Notes: generated from the letters alone by a model not told the origin. A stretch of DNA of 64,000 nucleotides from Jejuia sp. UBA6058 (GCA_002428965.1 DIYI01000012.1:124001-188000); one strand, 5' to 3'. Numbered from the stretch's first letter, positions 1 to 9,719 are shown. Made by a program: numbers and translations.

Positions 1-1290
1 TCTACTTTAGTTTTTACTGGATGTTTTAAAGATGATGATACACCTATTGTTGTTGAAGAAATCACAATAATAAATGAAGGTAATGGTACTGGCAATAGCG
101 GTACTCCAATTGTTGTTAAAGCAGGAGGTATTGCTTTGGATGAAACTTGGACTGCTGATAATATTTATGAATTGGACAGAAGAGTTGTTGTTCAAGACGG
201 TGTAACTCTTACTATTGAGCCTGGAACTATCATTAAAGGTAGAGCAGGTACTGGTTCTTTAGCCTCTGCATTAATCGTTGCTAGAGGAGGTAAAATTAAC
301 GCAGTTGGTACTGCTGGTAGCCCAATTATATTCACTTCAACAAGTGATAATATTGATGCTGGTGAAACTGCAGGCACTAACCTAACTTCAGAAATTAGAG
401 GTCTTTGGGGTGGTTTAATCATTTTAGGTAAAGCACCTTGTTCATTAAAAGGAGATTTAATAGAAACTCAAATTGAAGGTATTCCTGCGGATGATACTTT
501 TGGTCTTTACGGTGGCGATGTTGCTGATGACGATTCCGGAAGATTAGAGTACGTTTCTATCCGTCACGGTGGAGCTTTAATTGGAGAAGGTAATGAAATT
601 AATGGTTTAACTCTTGGTGGTGTTGGTAACGGTACTGTGATTAACCATGTTGAAGTCGTTGCGAACGTAGATGACGGAATTGAATTCTTCGGTGGAACTG
701 TAAATGCTTCTAACCTATTAGTGTGGGCACAAGGTGATGATGCTATTGATATTGACCAAGCGTATTCTGGAACTATTGACAACGCTGTTGTTGTTTTAGG
801 AGCTGCTTCTGATCATGCTTTTGAAATAGATGGTCCGGAAGGAACGTCTGAAGGTAAATTCACATTAACTAATGCTACCATAATCGGTAATCTTGACACT
901 GCAAACGGCGAGTATGCTGATTACAGATCTAAGGCAATGGGTACTACTTCTAACGTATTTGCTAAAGGTTTTAAAGAAAGTTCGGATGTTGAGTTAGACA
1001 ACAATGGTGTTTCTCAAAACTTCTTAGATGGCGACTTAGTTTTTGGAACTTGGGAAATTGTTGGTTTTGATAATAGTGTTTTCGTTGAAAAAGTTGGTTG
1101 TTTAGAAAACTGTGATGACGATGATGATGACAATGATGTAGATGAAGATAAAATTATCTTATCCCCATCTTTTACAGAAAGAGCTGCTAATTGGGCTTCA
1201 CAAGTTACTGATGGCGCCGAAACAGTTGGAGCTAACACGTCGTTACTTGCATGGACGTACGCTAACGCTGCTGGAGGTTTAGGCTTCTAA
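1..1290 (+). CDS. Outer-membrane lipoprotein, probable beta-helix fold (5' end outside window)
   Basis: The frame is open from base 1, and the first residues end in a lipobox-like LVFTGC, so only the first few codons are missing and the protein is probably a lipoprotein. About 429 residues are visible. The body is rich in Val, Gly and Asn with short repeated strand-like units (TVINHVEVVANVDDGIEFFG, then NASNLLVWAQGDDAIDID), which suggests a right-handed beta-helix. Near the C-terminus a CLENC motif is followed by an Asp-rich linker. It lies 67 bp upstream of a TonB-dependent receptor on the same strand and is probably co-transcribed with it, so a surface partner of that receptor is likely. 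No catalytic motif was recognised. The lipobox and the reading frame are seen directly; fold and role are inferred. Confidence 0.75.
   Translation, partial: STLVFTGCFKDDDTPIVVEEITIINEGNGTGNSGTPIVVKAGGIALDETWTADNIYELDRRVVVQDGVTLTIEPGTIIKGRAGTGSLASALIVARGGKINAVGTAGSPIIFTSTSDNIDAGETAGTNLTSEIRGLWGGLIILGKAPCSLKGDLIETQIEGIPADDTFGLYGGDVADDDSGRLEYVSIRHGGALIGEGNEINGLTLGGVGNGTVINHVEVVANVDDGIEFFGGTVNASNLLVWAQGDDAIDIDQAYSGTIDNAVVVLGAASDHAFEIDGPEGTSEGKFTLTNATIIGNLDTANGEYADYRSKAMGTTSNVFAKGFKESSDVELDNNGVSQNFLDGDLVFGTWEIVGFDNSVFVEKVGCLENCDDDDDDNDVDEDKIILSPSFTERAANWASQVTDGAETVGANTSLLAWTYANAAGGLGF
1114..1149 (+). repeat. GAT/GAC codon run encoding an Asp-rich linker
   Basis: Twelve codons made mostly of GAT and GAC follow the CLENC motif in the lipoprotein gene and encode a stretch of Asp, Asn and Glu. 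It may be a flexible or calcium-binding linker, and near-identical triplets of this kind can change length by slippage. Confidence 0.7.
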
Positions 1291-1316
1291 TTAATCACTC
1301 TTTAAATAACATATTA

Positions 1317-1344
1317 CTGCCATTCACAAGGTGGGTGGCAGTTT
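1317..1344 (+). other. Intercistronic hairpin between lipoprotein and TonB receptor genes
   Basis: CTGCCATTCAC (1317-1327) pairs with GTGGGTGGCAG (1331-1341) over 11 positions, counting two G-U pairs, around a 3-nt AAG loop, and is followed by TTT. The U-tract is too short for a strong terminator. A partial attenuator or an mRNA-processing or stability hairpin that lowers receptor output relative to the lipoprotein is more likely. Confidence 0.5.
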
Positions 1345-1357
1345 CCAAAATATATAT

Positions 1358-4204
1358 ATGAAAAATACTTATATATTTCTTGCGCTATTTTTTGGAATGG
1401 TTATGGGTGTTTTTGCTCAAACTGGTACAGTAACAGGTAATATTGCTGACGGAGCTTTTAACAACGAACCTATGGCTTTTGCCAATATAATAGTAAAAGG
1501 AACTACTAAAGGTACTACCTCTGATTTTGATGGTAAATACCAGTTAGATTTAGAGGCAGGCACCTATACATTAATATACTCTTATGTGGGATATGAAACT
1601 AAGGAAATAACAGGAGTAGTTATTAAGTCTGGAGATGTTACTACTTTAGATGTTACTCTAAATACAAATTCTTTAGAAGCTGTAGTTGTAACTACTACGG
1701 TTAAACGAAATACTGAAAGTGCAGTATTAAATATCCAAAAAAAATCAGTTACACTATTAGATGGATTATCTTCACAAACGATAAAGTCCAGTGGTGCTGG
1801 AGATTTAGCAAGTGCAGTAAAAAGTGTACCTGGTGTTTCTGTTGAGGGTGGCAAATACGTTTATGTGCGTGGTCTTGGAGACAGATATACCAAATCAACT
1901 CTTAATGGTGTTGACATACCAGGTTTAGATCCGGACAGAAACACAATTCAAATGGATATTTTCCCGACAAACATTCTGGATAATATCATAGTAATTAAAT
2001 CAGCAGCGGCAGAATATCCTGCCGACTTTACTGGTGGTGTTGTAGACATTGTTACTAAGGATTTTCCAACAAAGTTTGAGGCATCTATCTCAATTGGCGG
2101 TGGATTTAATCCGGATATGCACGGGAAAGACAATTTCTTAATTGGATCTGGTGGTGATACAGACTTTTGGGGGTACGACGACGGTACTAGAAGTGTACCC
2201 ATTAACAGATATCAAGAAATTCCTGGAACTTTTCCAGATGCCAATGGTGTTTTAAGAGCAGGACTATTAAATTCTCTAACTGGAAGATTTGATGGTGAAT
2301 TAAGAGCTCAAGAAGAAACAAGTGCTCCTAATTTTGATTTTGGTTTCACTATTGGTGATCAATTTGAAGTTGGTGATGATAAATTAGGGTATTTAGCATC
2401 TTTTTCTTACAAAAACAACACCACATTCTATGAAGAAAGACTGGATGGTGCATTTGTTGTTGATCCAACTGATAGATCTAGAACAGAACTATTAACAAAC
2501 CGATTTTCAGTAGGTCGTGAAGGAATAAACAATGTATTATTAAATGGACTTGTAGGTTTAACTTATAAAACTGAAAGATCAAAGTACAAACTAAATGTAC
2601 TTCATATTCAAAACGGCGAATCTGCAGGAGGTTTCTTTAGTCAAAGAATTTCTCAAGACGGTATTGGTGGCGGTATTGAACCTTTAACCAAAGATGCTAT
2701 TACGTATACTGAACGCTCGGTTACCAATTTATTAATTAACGGTACTCATACTTTTGGCGCTAAAAGCGACTGGAAGTTTGATTGGAAATTATCTCCTACC
2801 TTCTCTAAAGTATATGATTTAGATCATAAAGTAACACCTTTACAAGAAACTGATCAAGGTGAGTTCTTTATAAGTCCTTCTGCGGCCACATTCCCCATTC
2901 GTATTTGGCGTTTCTTACAGGAAGAAAATTGGGCTTCAAAGTTTGATTTTAGTAAAAGATACGAGCTAGGAGGTAGACCTGCAAAGGTGAAATTTGGAGG
3001 TGCATATACTTACAAATTCAGAGACTTTAGTATAGATGATTGGACGTTTAATAATAACGGTGCCGAAGTTGCTAACGGAAATCCCAACAATTTATTAACT
3101 CCAGGCAATCTATGGAGTAGAGATAATCAAGTTACTGGAACATTTTTAATTTCTGCAGATAAGTTTAATCCAGGTGATGCCTACGAAGGTGAGCATAATA
3201 TTGGAGCGACGTATATCTCAAATGAATTCAATATCTCTGAGAAGTTAAAATCTATTATTGGTTTAAGAGCGGAGAACTTTGTTGCTTACAATACAGGTAC
3301 AGACAATACTAATAGAATTGATTATTTAAGAGAAAAAATTATTGATAAATTTGATTTATTCCCTTCTGCTAACTTTATTTATGCTGTTAAGGATAACTCG
3401 AATGTTAGGGCTTCTTACTATAGAACTACCGCTCGTCCTTCTTTTAAGGAAGCGTCATTTTCTCAAATCTTTGATCCTATTACAGATAGACTCTTTATTG
3501 GTAATATCAATGTACAGCCGACATATGTAAATAACTTTGATTTAAGGTTTGAACGCTTTGGAGAAGGTGCACAAATGTTTGCTGTAAGTGCATTTTATAA
3601 AAAGTTCAAAGATCCAATAGAACAGTCTTTCTTCGAAGCTGCTCCTACTCAATTATCGGTTGCTAACTTAGGTGAAGCTGATGTTTATGGTGCTGAAGTT
3701 GAATTTAGACAAAACTTAGGATTTATTACTGAAGGTTTAGAAAATTTAAGATTTTCGATGAATGTTTCGGTTACTGAGTCTGAATTAACTATGTCTCAAG
3801 GGGAATTTGATTCAAGAACTGCCAATGCAAGGGATGGAGAAACTATTGATAGAAAACGTAATTTACAAGGACAGTCGCCTTTCCTTATTAATACAAGCTT
3901 AAACTATGTAAACTCTGATATAGGATTACAAACTGGTTTATTCTTCAACATGCAAGGAAAAACGCTTGAAGTTGTAGGTTTAGGTGGTGTTCCTGATGTA
4001 TTTACTTTACCATTTGAAAGTTTAAACTTTACATTTAATAAAGCATTTGGAAAAGATAAAAAATCATCTATCGATGTAAAAATCAGCAATATCTTAAATG
4101 CCGAAAGAGAAAGTGTTTTTGAATCCTTTCAAGCACAGGATCAAATTTTTTCACTAAGACAACCTTTTAGAGAATTCTCTATAGGTTATAGTTATAAATT
4201 TTAA
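1358..4204 (+). CDS. TonB-dependent outer-membrane receptor with carboxypeptidase-regulatory-like domain
   Basis: This protein of 948 residues starts at ATG 1358, which gives a clean signal peptide (MKNTYIFLALFFGMVMGVFAQ); an upstream GTG in frame at 1331 would add nine residues that spoil it. Residues about 22-105 form a CarboxypepD_reg-like domain (GTTKGTTSDFDGKYQLDLEAG). A plug domain with SVPGVSVEGGKYVYVRGLGD follows, then a long beta-barrel ending in aromatic FSIGYSYKF. Such receptors import bulky substrates through the outer membrane using TonB energy. It is not a typical SusC: no SusD follows and the plug differs. The preceding lipoprotein is the likely partner and the substrate is unknown. 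A phosphate transporter lies 0.7 kb downstream, but nothing in the sequence links the two functionally. Confidence 0.9.
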   Translation: MKNTYIFLALFFGMVMGVFAQTGTVTGNIADGAFNNEPMAFANIIVKGTTKGTTSDFDGKYQLDLEAGTYTLIYSYVGYETKEITGVVIKSGDVTTLDVTLNTNSLEAVVVTTTVKRNTESAVLNIQKKSVTLLDGLSSQTIKSSGAGDLASAVKSVPGVSVEGGKYVYVRGLGDRYTKSTLNGVDIPGLDPDRNTIQMDIFPTNILDNIIVIKSAAAEYPADFTGGVVDIVTKDFPTKFEASISIGGGFNPDMHGKDNFLIGSGGDTDFWGYDDGTRSVPINRYQEIPGTFPDANGVLRAGLLNSLTGRFDGELRAQEETSAPNFDFGFTIGDQFEVGDDKLGYLASFSYKNNTTFYEERLDGAFVVDPTDRSRTELLTNRFSVGREGINNVLLNGLVGLTYKTERSKYKLNVLHIQNGESAGGFFSQRISQDGIGGGIEPLTKDAITYTERSVTNLLINGTHTFGAKSDWKFDWKLSPTFSKVYDLDHKVTPLQETDQGEFFISPSAATFPIRIWRFLQEENWASKFDFSKRYELGGRPAKVKFGGAYTYKFRDFSIDDWTFNNNGAEVANGNPNNLLTPGNLWSRDNQVTGTFLISADKFNPGDAYEGEHNIGATYISNEFNISEKLKSIIGLRAENFVAYNTGTDNTNRIDYLREKIIDKFDLFPSANFIYAVKDNSNVRASYYRTTARPSFKEASFSQIFDPITDRLFIGNINVQPTYVNNFDLRFERFGEGAQMFAVSAFYKKFKDPIEQSFFEAAPTQLSVANLGEADVYGAEVEFRQNLGFITEGLENLRFSMNVSVTESELTMSQGEFDSRTANARDGETIDRKRNLQGQSPFLINTSLNYVNSDIGLQTGLFFNMQGKTLEVVGLGGVPDVFTLPFESLNFTFNKAFGKDKKSSIDVKISNILNAERESVFESFQAQDQIFSLRQPFREFSIGYSYKF

Positions 4205-4221
4205 TTGGAAAACACATAAAT

Positions 4222-4256
4222 AAAAAAAACCTCCAGAAATTCTGGAGGTTTTTTTA
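4222..4256. terminator. Bidirectional rho-independent terminator
   Basis: AACCTCCAGA pairs with TCTGGAGGTT, flanked by an A-run on the left and a T-run on the right. It lies between the convergent TonB receptor and MORN-repeat genes and can serve both. Confidence 0.9.
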
Positions 4257-4272
4257 TTTAAAAATATCTTAT

Positions 4273-4620
4273 TTAGATAGTTTGGTTGCTTTTCTCAACT
4301 ACTTTGGTGATTCGAGATTTATCGAAATCTACTTCTTTAACAGAATCTTCAGACCAAAATGTCCAAGTTCCAACTTTGTGGCCATTATCATAATTTCCAG
4401 AAGCAATTTTATTGCCCTTAACATCATAGCTTATCCATAAACCATGAAGTTTTCCTTCTTTATTGAAAGTACCTTGCTGCTCGATGCTACCATCAGCATA
4501 AAAATATGTGGCTTCAACTAAATCACCTTTTTGTACTTGCTTTACTTTTTTTGTATTTTCTTGAGCCATTAAAGATGCACTCATTAATACAACTACTAAT
4601 ATTGCTATATATTTTTTCAT
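4273..4620 (-). CDS. Secreted MORN-repeat (YwqK-like) protein
   Basis: This 115-residue protein has a clear Sec signal peptide (MKKYIAILVVVLMSASLMAQ). Its body contains about three MORN_2-type repeats: YFYADGSIEQQGTFN, GKLHGLWISYDVKGNKIASG and NYDNGHKVGTWTFWSED. Databases often label such proteins toxin-antitoxin YwqK family antitoxin, but the secreted flavobacterial forms have no shown antitoxin function and no toxin gene is adjacent. A periplasmic or surface binding role is possible. It stands alone, convergent with the TonB receptor, with its own promoter-like sequence upstream. Confidence 0.85.
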   Translation of the reverse strand: MKKYIAILVVVLMSASLMAQENTKKVKQVQKGDLVEATYFYADGSIEQQGTFNKEGKLHGLWISYDVKGNKIASGNYDNGHKVGTWTFWSEDSVKEVDFDKSRITKVVEKSNQTI

Positions 4621-4653
4621 GTTTGTGCGGGGTTTTTATTAATAATTACTTTA

Positions 4654-4685
4654 CAAAAGTAACATTAATTTTACTTTTACACAAC
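4654..4685 (-). promoter_or_regulatory. Bacteroidota-type promoter for the MORN-repeat gene
   Basis: Read on the minus strand, a perfect TAnnTTTG box (TACTTTTG, 4661-4654) is preceded 20 bp upstream by GTTG, close to the -33 TTTG consensus. It leaves a 5' leader of about 30 nt before the ATG at 4620. The rest of the 287-bp gap up to the Pit gene is plain AT-rich DNA. Confidence 0.5.
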
Positions 4686-4907
4686 ATTTACGTAACATTA
4701 AATTAACATTAAACTCGCAATAAACTTATTTTCAATGTTTTAGTTAAATTAAATTTTTTAAAATTTAACATTAGCCTATTAGTTTATCGCTAGAACATTG
4801 CCATGTCTTACACTTCAATGCATACCTAACAAAAAGAACATAACATTGTGTTAACATCAGGTTCATTATAAAATAAGACATTTGTTTTTGATATTTTTTA
4901 CTAAATA

Positions 4908-7190
4908 ATGGAGAACATTTATATCTACATGCTAGTAGCTCTAGCGTTTTTGGCAGTGGCAGATTTAATAGTTGGTGTAAGTAACGATGCTGTAAACTTT
5001 TTAAATTCAGCCATAGGTTCAAAAGCAGTTTCTTTTAAAACCATAATGATTATTGCTAGTTTAGGTGTAGCTGTTGGCGCCCTCAGTTCAAGTGGGATGA
5101 TGGAGGTGGCTAGAAAAGGTATTTTCAACCCCGGAGAGTTTATGTTTGACGAGATTATGGTCATTTTTATGGCTGTAATGATAACAGATATTTTGCTTCT
5201 CGATTTCTTTAACACGCTTGGTCTACCAACTTCAACAACGGTTTCCATTGTATTTGAACTTTTGGGTGCTTCTGTATGTATTGCTATTATCAAAATAGCT
5301 TCCGAAGATAACGGACAAACTATTTTAGATCTCGGTAATTACATCAATAATGAAAAAGCCATTGAGATTATTCTGGGCATATTACTCTCTGTTCTCGTCG
5401 CATTCTCCATCGGTGCCATCATTCAATATATTTCAAGACTGTTATTATCATTCAATTTTGCAAACAAACCAAAGTTTTATGGTGCTATATTTAGTGGTTT
5501 TGCTATTACTTCTATACTCTATTTCATTTTAATTAAAGGTGTAAAAAATGCATCCTTTATGAGTTCTGACATAAAGGCCTTAATCTCTGATAACAATCTT
5601 GCGCTTATTGGTATAAGTTTCGTGCTATTCACTATCATTTCAATGGCGTTAATTCAGTTCTTCAAACTTAATATCTATAAAATTATTATTGTAGTTGGAA
5701 CCTTTGCGCTAGCCGTTGCTTTTGCCGGTAACGATTTGGTTAACTTTATTGGAGTGCCTATCGCAGCTTATAATTCTTATGAAGCTTGGTCTTTAAGCGC
5801 AATGTTACCTACTAACTTCCCAATGCTTGCTTTAAGTGAGCCTGTTGCCACAGAACCTTATCTTTTACTTATTGCTGGTTTGGTCATGGTGTTAACCTTA
5901 TGGTTTTCTAGTAAAGCAAAAGCTGTTGTAAAAACATCGGTAGATTTATCAAGACAAGACCAAGTTAATGAGCGTTTTGAACCTAATTTCTTATCTAGAA
6001 ATATTGTTAGACTAACTATTAACGCTTCTACACAATTTAACACCCTTATTCCCGAAGGTGTAAAAGCTTATATAGACAAACAATTCAAGCAACCACCAAC
6101 TCTAGCTGTTGTAAGAGCAAAAGACAAACCAGCGTTTGATTTAGTAAGAGCATCGGTTAATTTAATGGTTGCAAGTGTACTAATTTCTATTGCTACTTCT
6201 TTAAAGTTACCTTTATCAACAACTTACGTAACCTTTATGGTTGCTATGGGTACATCTTTAGCGGATAGAGCTTGGGGCGCCGAAAGTGCTGTGTATCGTG
6301 TTGCAGGTGTGCTTAACGTTATTGGCGGTTGGTTTTTTACGGCATTAAGTGCGTTTGTTGCCGCAGCAATTATGGCGTTGTTACTGTATTATGGTGGTGC
6401 TTACGCGCTAACTGCGCTTTTAGTTCTTGCCATTGTTTTGCTTGTTAAAAACTACTTGACTCATAGTAAACAATCTAAAGAACTAAAAGAAGAATTTACG
6501 CTTCAAAAAGCTGAAAGCAGTTCAACCCAGGGCGTAATTGTTGAAAGTGCAAGTAATATTGCTAATGTGGTGAGACGTGGTAACAAAATTTATACTAGCG
6601 CCGTAAACGGTTTAGCAACGCATAATTTAAAAGTATTAAAGAAGAATAAAAGTCAAATAGATAAGTTATCACAGGAGATTGACGACCTAAAAGGTAACAT
6701 TTATTATTTCATAAAAAACCTAGAGGATCCAAGTATTAATGCAAGTAACTTCTACATTAGTGTGTTAGATTACCTTCAGGATATGGCACAATCTTTAACC
6801 TATATTTCTAACGCCAGCTACAAGCACGTTAATAATAACCATAAGAAACTTAAATTTAGTCAGATTAAAGAACTTAAAGACGTTGATACTCATATGGAAG
6901 GCTTGTTAGAGCATACTAGAAACGTATTTGAGACTGAAAATTTTGACGATATTGGAGTCATTTTGAGCAAAAAACCTCAGTTTACTAGATTAGTAACAGA
7001 CAAAATCCAAAAGCAAGTAGAGCGCACAAGATCGGAGGAGTCTAGCCCTAAAAACACTACGCTCTACTTTAGTTTTTTACTTGAAACCAAAGATTTATTA
7101 AAAGCCATTTGGGGCTTGCTTGAAGAATATCATGACGCACATGATGATTCTGTAAAGCCAGCAACCGTTAATGGTCCTGAAGAGGAATAA
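4908..7190 (+). CDS. Inorganic phosphate transporter (Pit family) fused to a PhoU-like domain
   Basis: This 760-residue protein starts at ATG 4908. The two PiT signatures are present: GVSNDAVNFLNSAIGSKAVS at residues 23-42 and AFAGNDLVNFIGVPIAAY in the middle. Paired LPTSTTVS and LPLSTTYVTF segments and about ten hydrophobic membrane spans accompany them. After residue 540 the protein turns into a soluble helical region (about 560-745) resembling PhoU/DUF47, which bacterial Pit systems usually encode as a separate protein. The reaction is phosphate (or metal-phosphate) uptake driven by H+ or Na+ across the inner membrane, and the fused domain probably controls transport or signals phosphate status. 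It is a single gene, convergent with the receptor gene at 7201 with only 10 bp between the stops. Confidence 0.93.
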   Translation: MENIYIYMLVALAFLAVADLIVGVSNDAVNFLNSAIGSKAVSFKTIMIIASLGVAVGALSSSGMMEVARKGIFNPGEFMFDEIMVIFMAVMITDILLLDFFNTLGLPTSTTVSIVFELLGASVCIAIIKIASEDNGQTILDLGNYINNEKAIEIILGILLSVLVAFSIGAIIQYISRLLLSFNFANKPKFYGAIFSGFAITSILYFILIKGVKNASFMSSDIKALISDNNLALIGISFVLFTIISMALIQFFKLNIYKIIIVVGTFALAVAFAGNDLVNFIGVPIAAYNSYEAWSLSAMLPTNFPMLALSEPVATEPYLLLIAGLVMVLTLWFSSKAKAVVKTSVDLSRQDQVNERFEPNFLSRNIVRLTINASTQFNTLIPEGVKAYIDKQFKQPPTLAVVRAKDKPAFDLVRASVNLMVASVLISIATSLKLPLSTTYVTFMVAMGTSLADRAWGAESAVYRVAGVLNVIGGWFFTALSAFVAAAIMALLLYYGGAYALTALLVLAIVLLVKNYLTHSKQSKELKEEFTLQKAESSSTQGVIVESASNIANVVRRGNKIYTSAVNGLATHNLKVLKKNKSQIDKLSQEIDDLKGNIYYFIKNLEDPSINASNFYISVLDYLQDMAQSLTYISNASYKHVNNNHKKLKFSQIKELKDVDTHMEGLLEHTRNVFETENFDDIGVILSKKPQFTRLVTDKIQKQVERTRSEESSPKNTTLYFSFLLETKDLLKAIWGLLEEYHDAHDDSVKPATVNGPEEE

Positions 7191-7200
7191 ATCGAATAGA

Positions 7201-9678
7201 TTAAAATTCTTTTTTACCAAATTCACTATCAATAAACTTGGATTTGTTTTTGCCTTGTTTGAAAGTATATGATAGGTTAAGAATAATCATATCTACTTCG
7301 TAAATATAATTGGTGGTTGTGAAAAATTCTCCCGTACGCCATGTTGTAATGCGCTGTTCGTTAGTATCTAATAGTCCTAAATCTATATTTTGCCATTGCA
7401 AAGTAGCAGTCAATCTATCATCCATAAAAGATTTTTGAAAAGTAAGATTAGGTGAATAAAAACGAGAATCTTCTCCTTGAGCGGTATTTCTATCAGATAA
7501 ATAATTAAAAGTAAACTGCAGCGACGCATTCTCCCAAAAACGCCATGTAGAATTTAAATTGATTGAATAAATCGTGGCGTCTGTTTCTACTGGCCTGTCA
7601 TCAAAACTACCATCAATAGAATAGTTGTAAATATTAGCACCTATAAAACTACTCCAGTTTTTGGTTTGTTTTACCTCAGCTCCAAGCTCCAGACCAATAG
7701 CTTTAGCATTTCCTACATTAGAATAAATCCTATTTAAAATTGTATCATTAAACACCGTATTCACTCTATTTACAACATTATCTACATGCCTAAAATATCC
7801 TGTTGCAAAAATTGAGTTTCCACCCTTTAAATCTTTGGTAATTCCTAATTCTACTAAATCGATAAACTCTGGTCTTAAATTTTTATCTCCTTGCTCTAAG
7901 GTTTCCGAATGCTCACGTTCTGCAAACGGATTCATTTTAAATGTTGAATTGCGCTCAACACGCTTGCTATATGCTCCTTTTATTTTAGTACTTTCATTTA
8001 CCTCATATTGAAGGGACGCCGAAGGGTATAATTTCACAAAATCATAAATCAATGTTTCATCTACAGTATTGGTTTTATCCTTCAATCGGAATTTTCTATC
8101 CATAACTTCTAATCGGGATCCTGCCGCATATTCCCATTTTCCTTTTTTTCCTGACAGCTGCACATATCCCGAATGTATGGTTCTATCTAAATCCACTTCA
8201 CTTGAAAATTCTGGAACTAATTCAAAATCATCATCAAAACCGGTTCGTCTTTCATACACGAAATCACCTTTATGTGTTAAATCCCTATACTGATAACCGG
8301 TTTCTAGTATTCCGAAATTAAACGGTTTGAATGTGTAATCTAGTTGAAACCTTATTCCGTTAAGAGGGTTATCATTCGTGTTAAATTCATCTTGATACAA
8401 AATAGAACGATCTGGTTCTCCTAGGTTTTGATTCACGGTTGGCCCACCTAAAAGTGTGTATTCGTATAGAAATGAAGCAGATAATTCTGAAGTGTTGTCA
8501 AAACTATGCACCCAATCTAAACTTCCCAAAACAAAATCGCCTTTGCGTTCTCTTAAATTATGATTAAAATATTGAAATGTATAGTCCCGATTATTACTAT
8601 TTGCAGGTGTTACAGCGTGATTATCAAAATATACAATGTCTGCTAAACGCGCTTTACTACGTTTTCCAGCAAAAAAGCCAAATGAATAGGAATCACTTTC
8701 ACTTGGTGTAAAATCTACCGTAAAGCGCCCGCTATAATTGGTTTCATCAAAACTGCGCTCTCCTGTAGATGGAAATTGTGTTTTTGTATCATTTATAATT
8801 GTGAATACATCGCCTTCGCGCCTTCCTCCTAGATCATTTCGCTGATAGTTGGCGCCTAATGAAATATTCCATTTATCAGTTCTTACATTATAAGTCGCAT
8901 CAATACCATGACGCTTATGCGACACGTCATTACCGTAAGTCTCAATAGAAGGTAATCCCCCTTTAATATTTATCTGACCAAAAGCACCATTTGCTGCACC
9001 TTTATTGGTTAGGATATTTATAATACCTGCCTTCCCCTCCGGATCATACTTGGCTGAAGGTGCTGTAATAACTTCAACTTTTTGAATGGCATTGGCTGGC
9101 AATTGAGCCAACAAATTACTTGCATTCCCTTGAATAGGTTTTCCATTTAATAGTGCAACAAACCCTTTACTTCCACGTACACTAATTTCGCCTTGACTAT
9201 CAATACTTACTGAAGGTAAATTTCGTATCAGATCTACCCCAGAACCTCCTTGTGCATTTTTAAATTTTGAAGCTTCAAAAACTTGACGATCAATTTTATT
9301 AACCAAAGTGTTTTTTTCGACATTAATAACAACTTCCTTTAGTTGCGTGCCTAAACCTAGTTGAATTGTACCCAAATCTATAACTTCTCCCCTTTTTGCA
9401 ACCTCAATAGGCTCAATTCGTTTTTTCTCATAACCCAAGAAGGAAACCTCAAGATAATATGTGCCTTTTTTAATATTATTAATACTAAAAACACCTTTTT
9501 CATCAGAAACAACTCCAGCAACTAGAGTATTTGTTTCCACAGTAAATATAGCTGCTGTGGCGTATTCCAATGGTTGATTTTGCTCATCAACAAGTTGGCC
9601 CTTAATCTGAGCCATTACACTTGAAATACCGATTAAAAAACAAATAATAAGTAAACTAAAACGAAGACTTCCAACCAT
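7201..9678 (-). CDS. Outer-membrane beta-barrel family TonB-dependent receptor-like protein
   Basis: This protein has 825 residues, with a signal peptide ending near residue 23 (MVGSLRFSLLIICFLIGISS then VMAQ). A CarboxypepD_reg-like domain (IKGQLVDEQNQPLEYATAAI) covers about 24-110. A plug domain is recognisable by GGSGVDLIRNLPSVSIDSQG and VEVITAPSAKYDPEGKAGII. The rest is a beta-barrel of the OMP_b-brl_3 kind, ending NLSYTFKQGKNKSKFIDSEF plus GKKEF, a tail common in this flavobacterial family. These proteins sit in the outer membrane and are thought to import or bind ligands; substrates are mostly unknown. It is a single gene with its own -7 box and no SusD partner. Confidence 0.9.
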   Translation of the reverse strand: MVGSLRFSLLIICFLIGISSVMAQIKGQLVDEQNQPLEYATAAIFTVETNTLVAGVVSDEKGVFSINNIKKGTYYLEVSFLGYEKKRIEPIEVAKRGEVIDLGTIQLGLGTQLKEVVINVEKNTLVNKIDRQVFEASKFKNAQGGSGVDLIRNLPSVSIDSQGEISVRGSKGFVALLNGKPIQGNASNLLAQLPANAIQKVEVITAPSAKYDPEGKAGIINILTNKGAANGAFGQINIKGGLPSIETYGNDVSHKRHGIDATYNVRTDKWNISLGANYQRNDLGGRREGDVFTIINDTKTQFPSTGERSFDETNYSGRFTVDFTPSESDSYSFGFFAGKRSKARLADIVYFDNHAVTPANSNNRDYTFQYFNHNLRERKGDFVLGSLDWVHSFDNTSELSASFLYEYTLLGGPTVNQNLGEPDRSILYQDEFNTNDNPLNGIRFQLDYTFKPFNFGILETGYQYRDLTHKGDFVYERRTGFDDDFELVPEFSSEVDLDRTIHSGYVQLSGKKGKWEYAAGSRLEVMDRKFRLKDKTNTVDETLIYDFVKLYPSASLQYEVNESTKIKGAYSKRVERNSTFKMNPFAEREHSETLEQGDKNLRPEFIDLVELGITKDLKGGNSIFATGYFRHVDNVVNRVNTVFNDTILNRIYSNVGNAKAIGLELGAEVKQTKNWSSFIGANIYNYSIDGSFDDRPVETDATIYSINLNSTWRFWENASLQFTFNYLSDRNTAQGEDSRFYSPNLTFQKSFMDDRLTATLQWQNIDLGLLDTNEQRITTWRTGEFFTTTNYIYEVDMIILNLSYTFKQGKNKSKFIDSEFGKKEF

Positions 9679-9711
9679 CTTTTATTCGGCTTTAATTGAA
9701 ATAATGTGTCG

Positions 9712-9719
9712 CAAAACTA
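9712..9719 (-). promoter_or_regulatory. -7 promoter box for the receptor gene at 7201-9678
   Basis: TAGTTTTG on the minus strand matches the Bacteroidota -7 consensus TAnnTTTG, 33 nt upstream of the ATG. No good -33 TTTG was found at the expected spacing, so confidence is modest. Confidence 0.4.

Noticed and set aside
1331..1357. GTG start for the TonB receptor
   Set aside because: It lies within the intercistronic hairpin and adds nine residues before a perfect signal peptide.
1358..4204. SusC identity for the TonB receptor
   Set aside because: No SusD-like gene follows and the partner is a different lipoprotein upstream; plug and length differ from SusC.
4273..4620. Toxin-antitoxin module (YwqK antitoxin)
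   Set aside because: The MORN-repeat protein is secreted and has no toxin gene beside it.
4925..5293. 122-codon open frame opposite the Pit gene
   Set aside because: Antisense to a well-supported transporter with conserved motifs.
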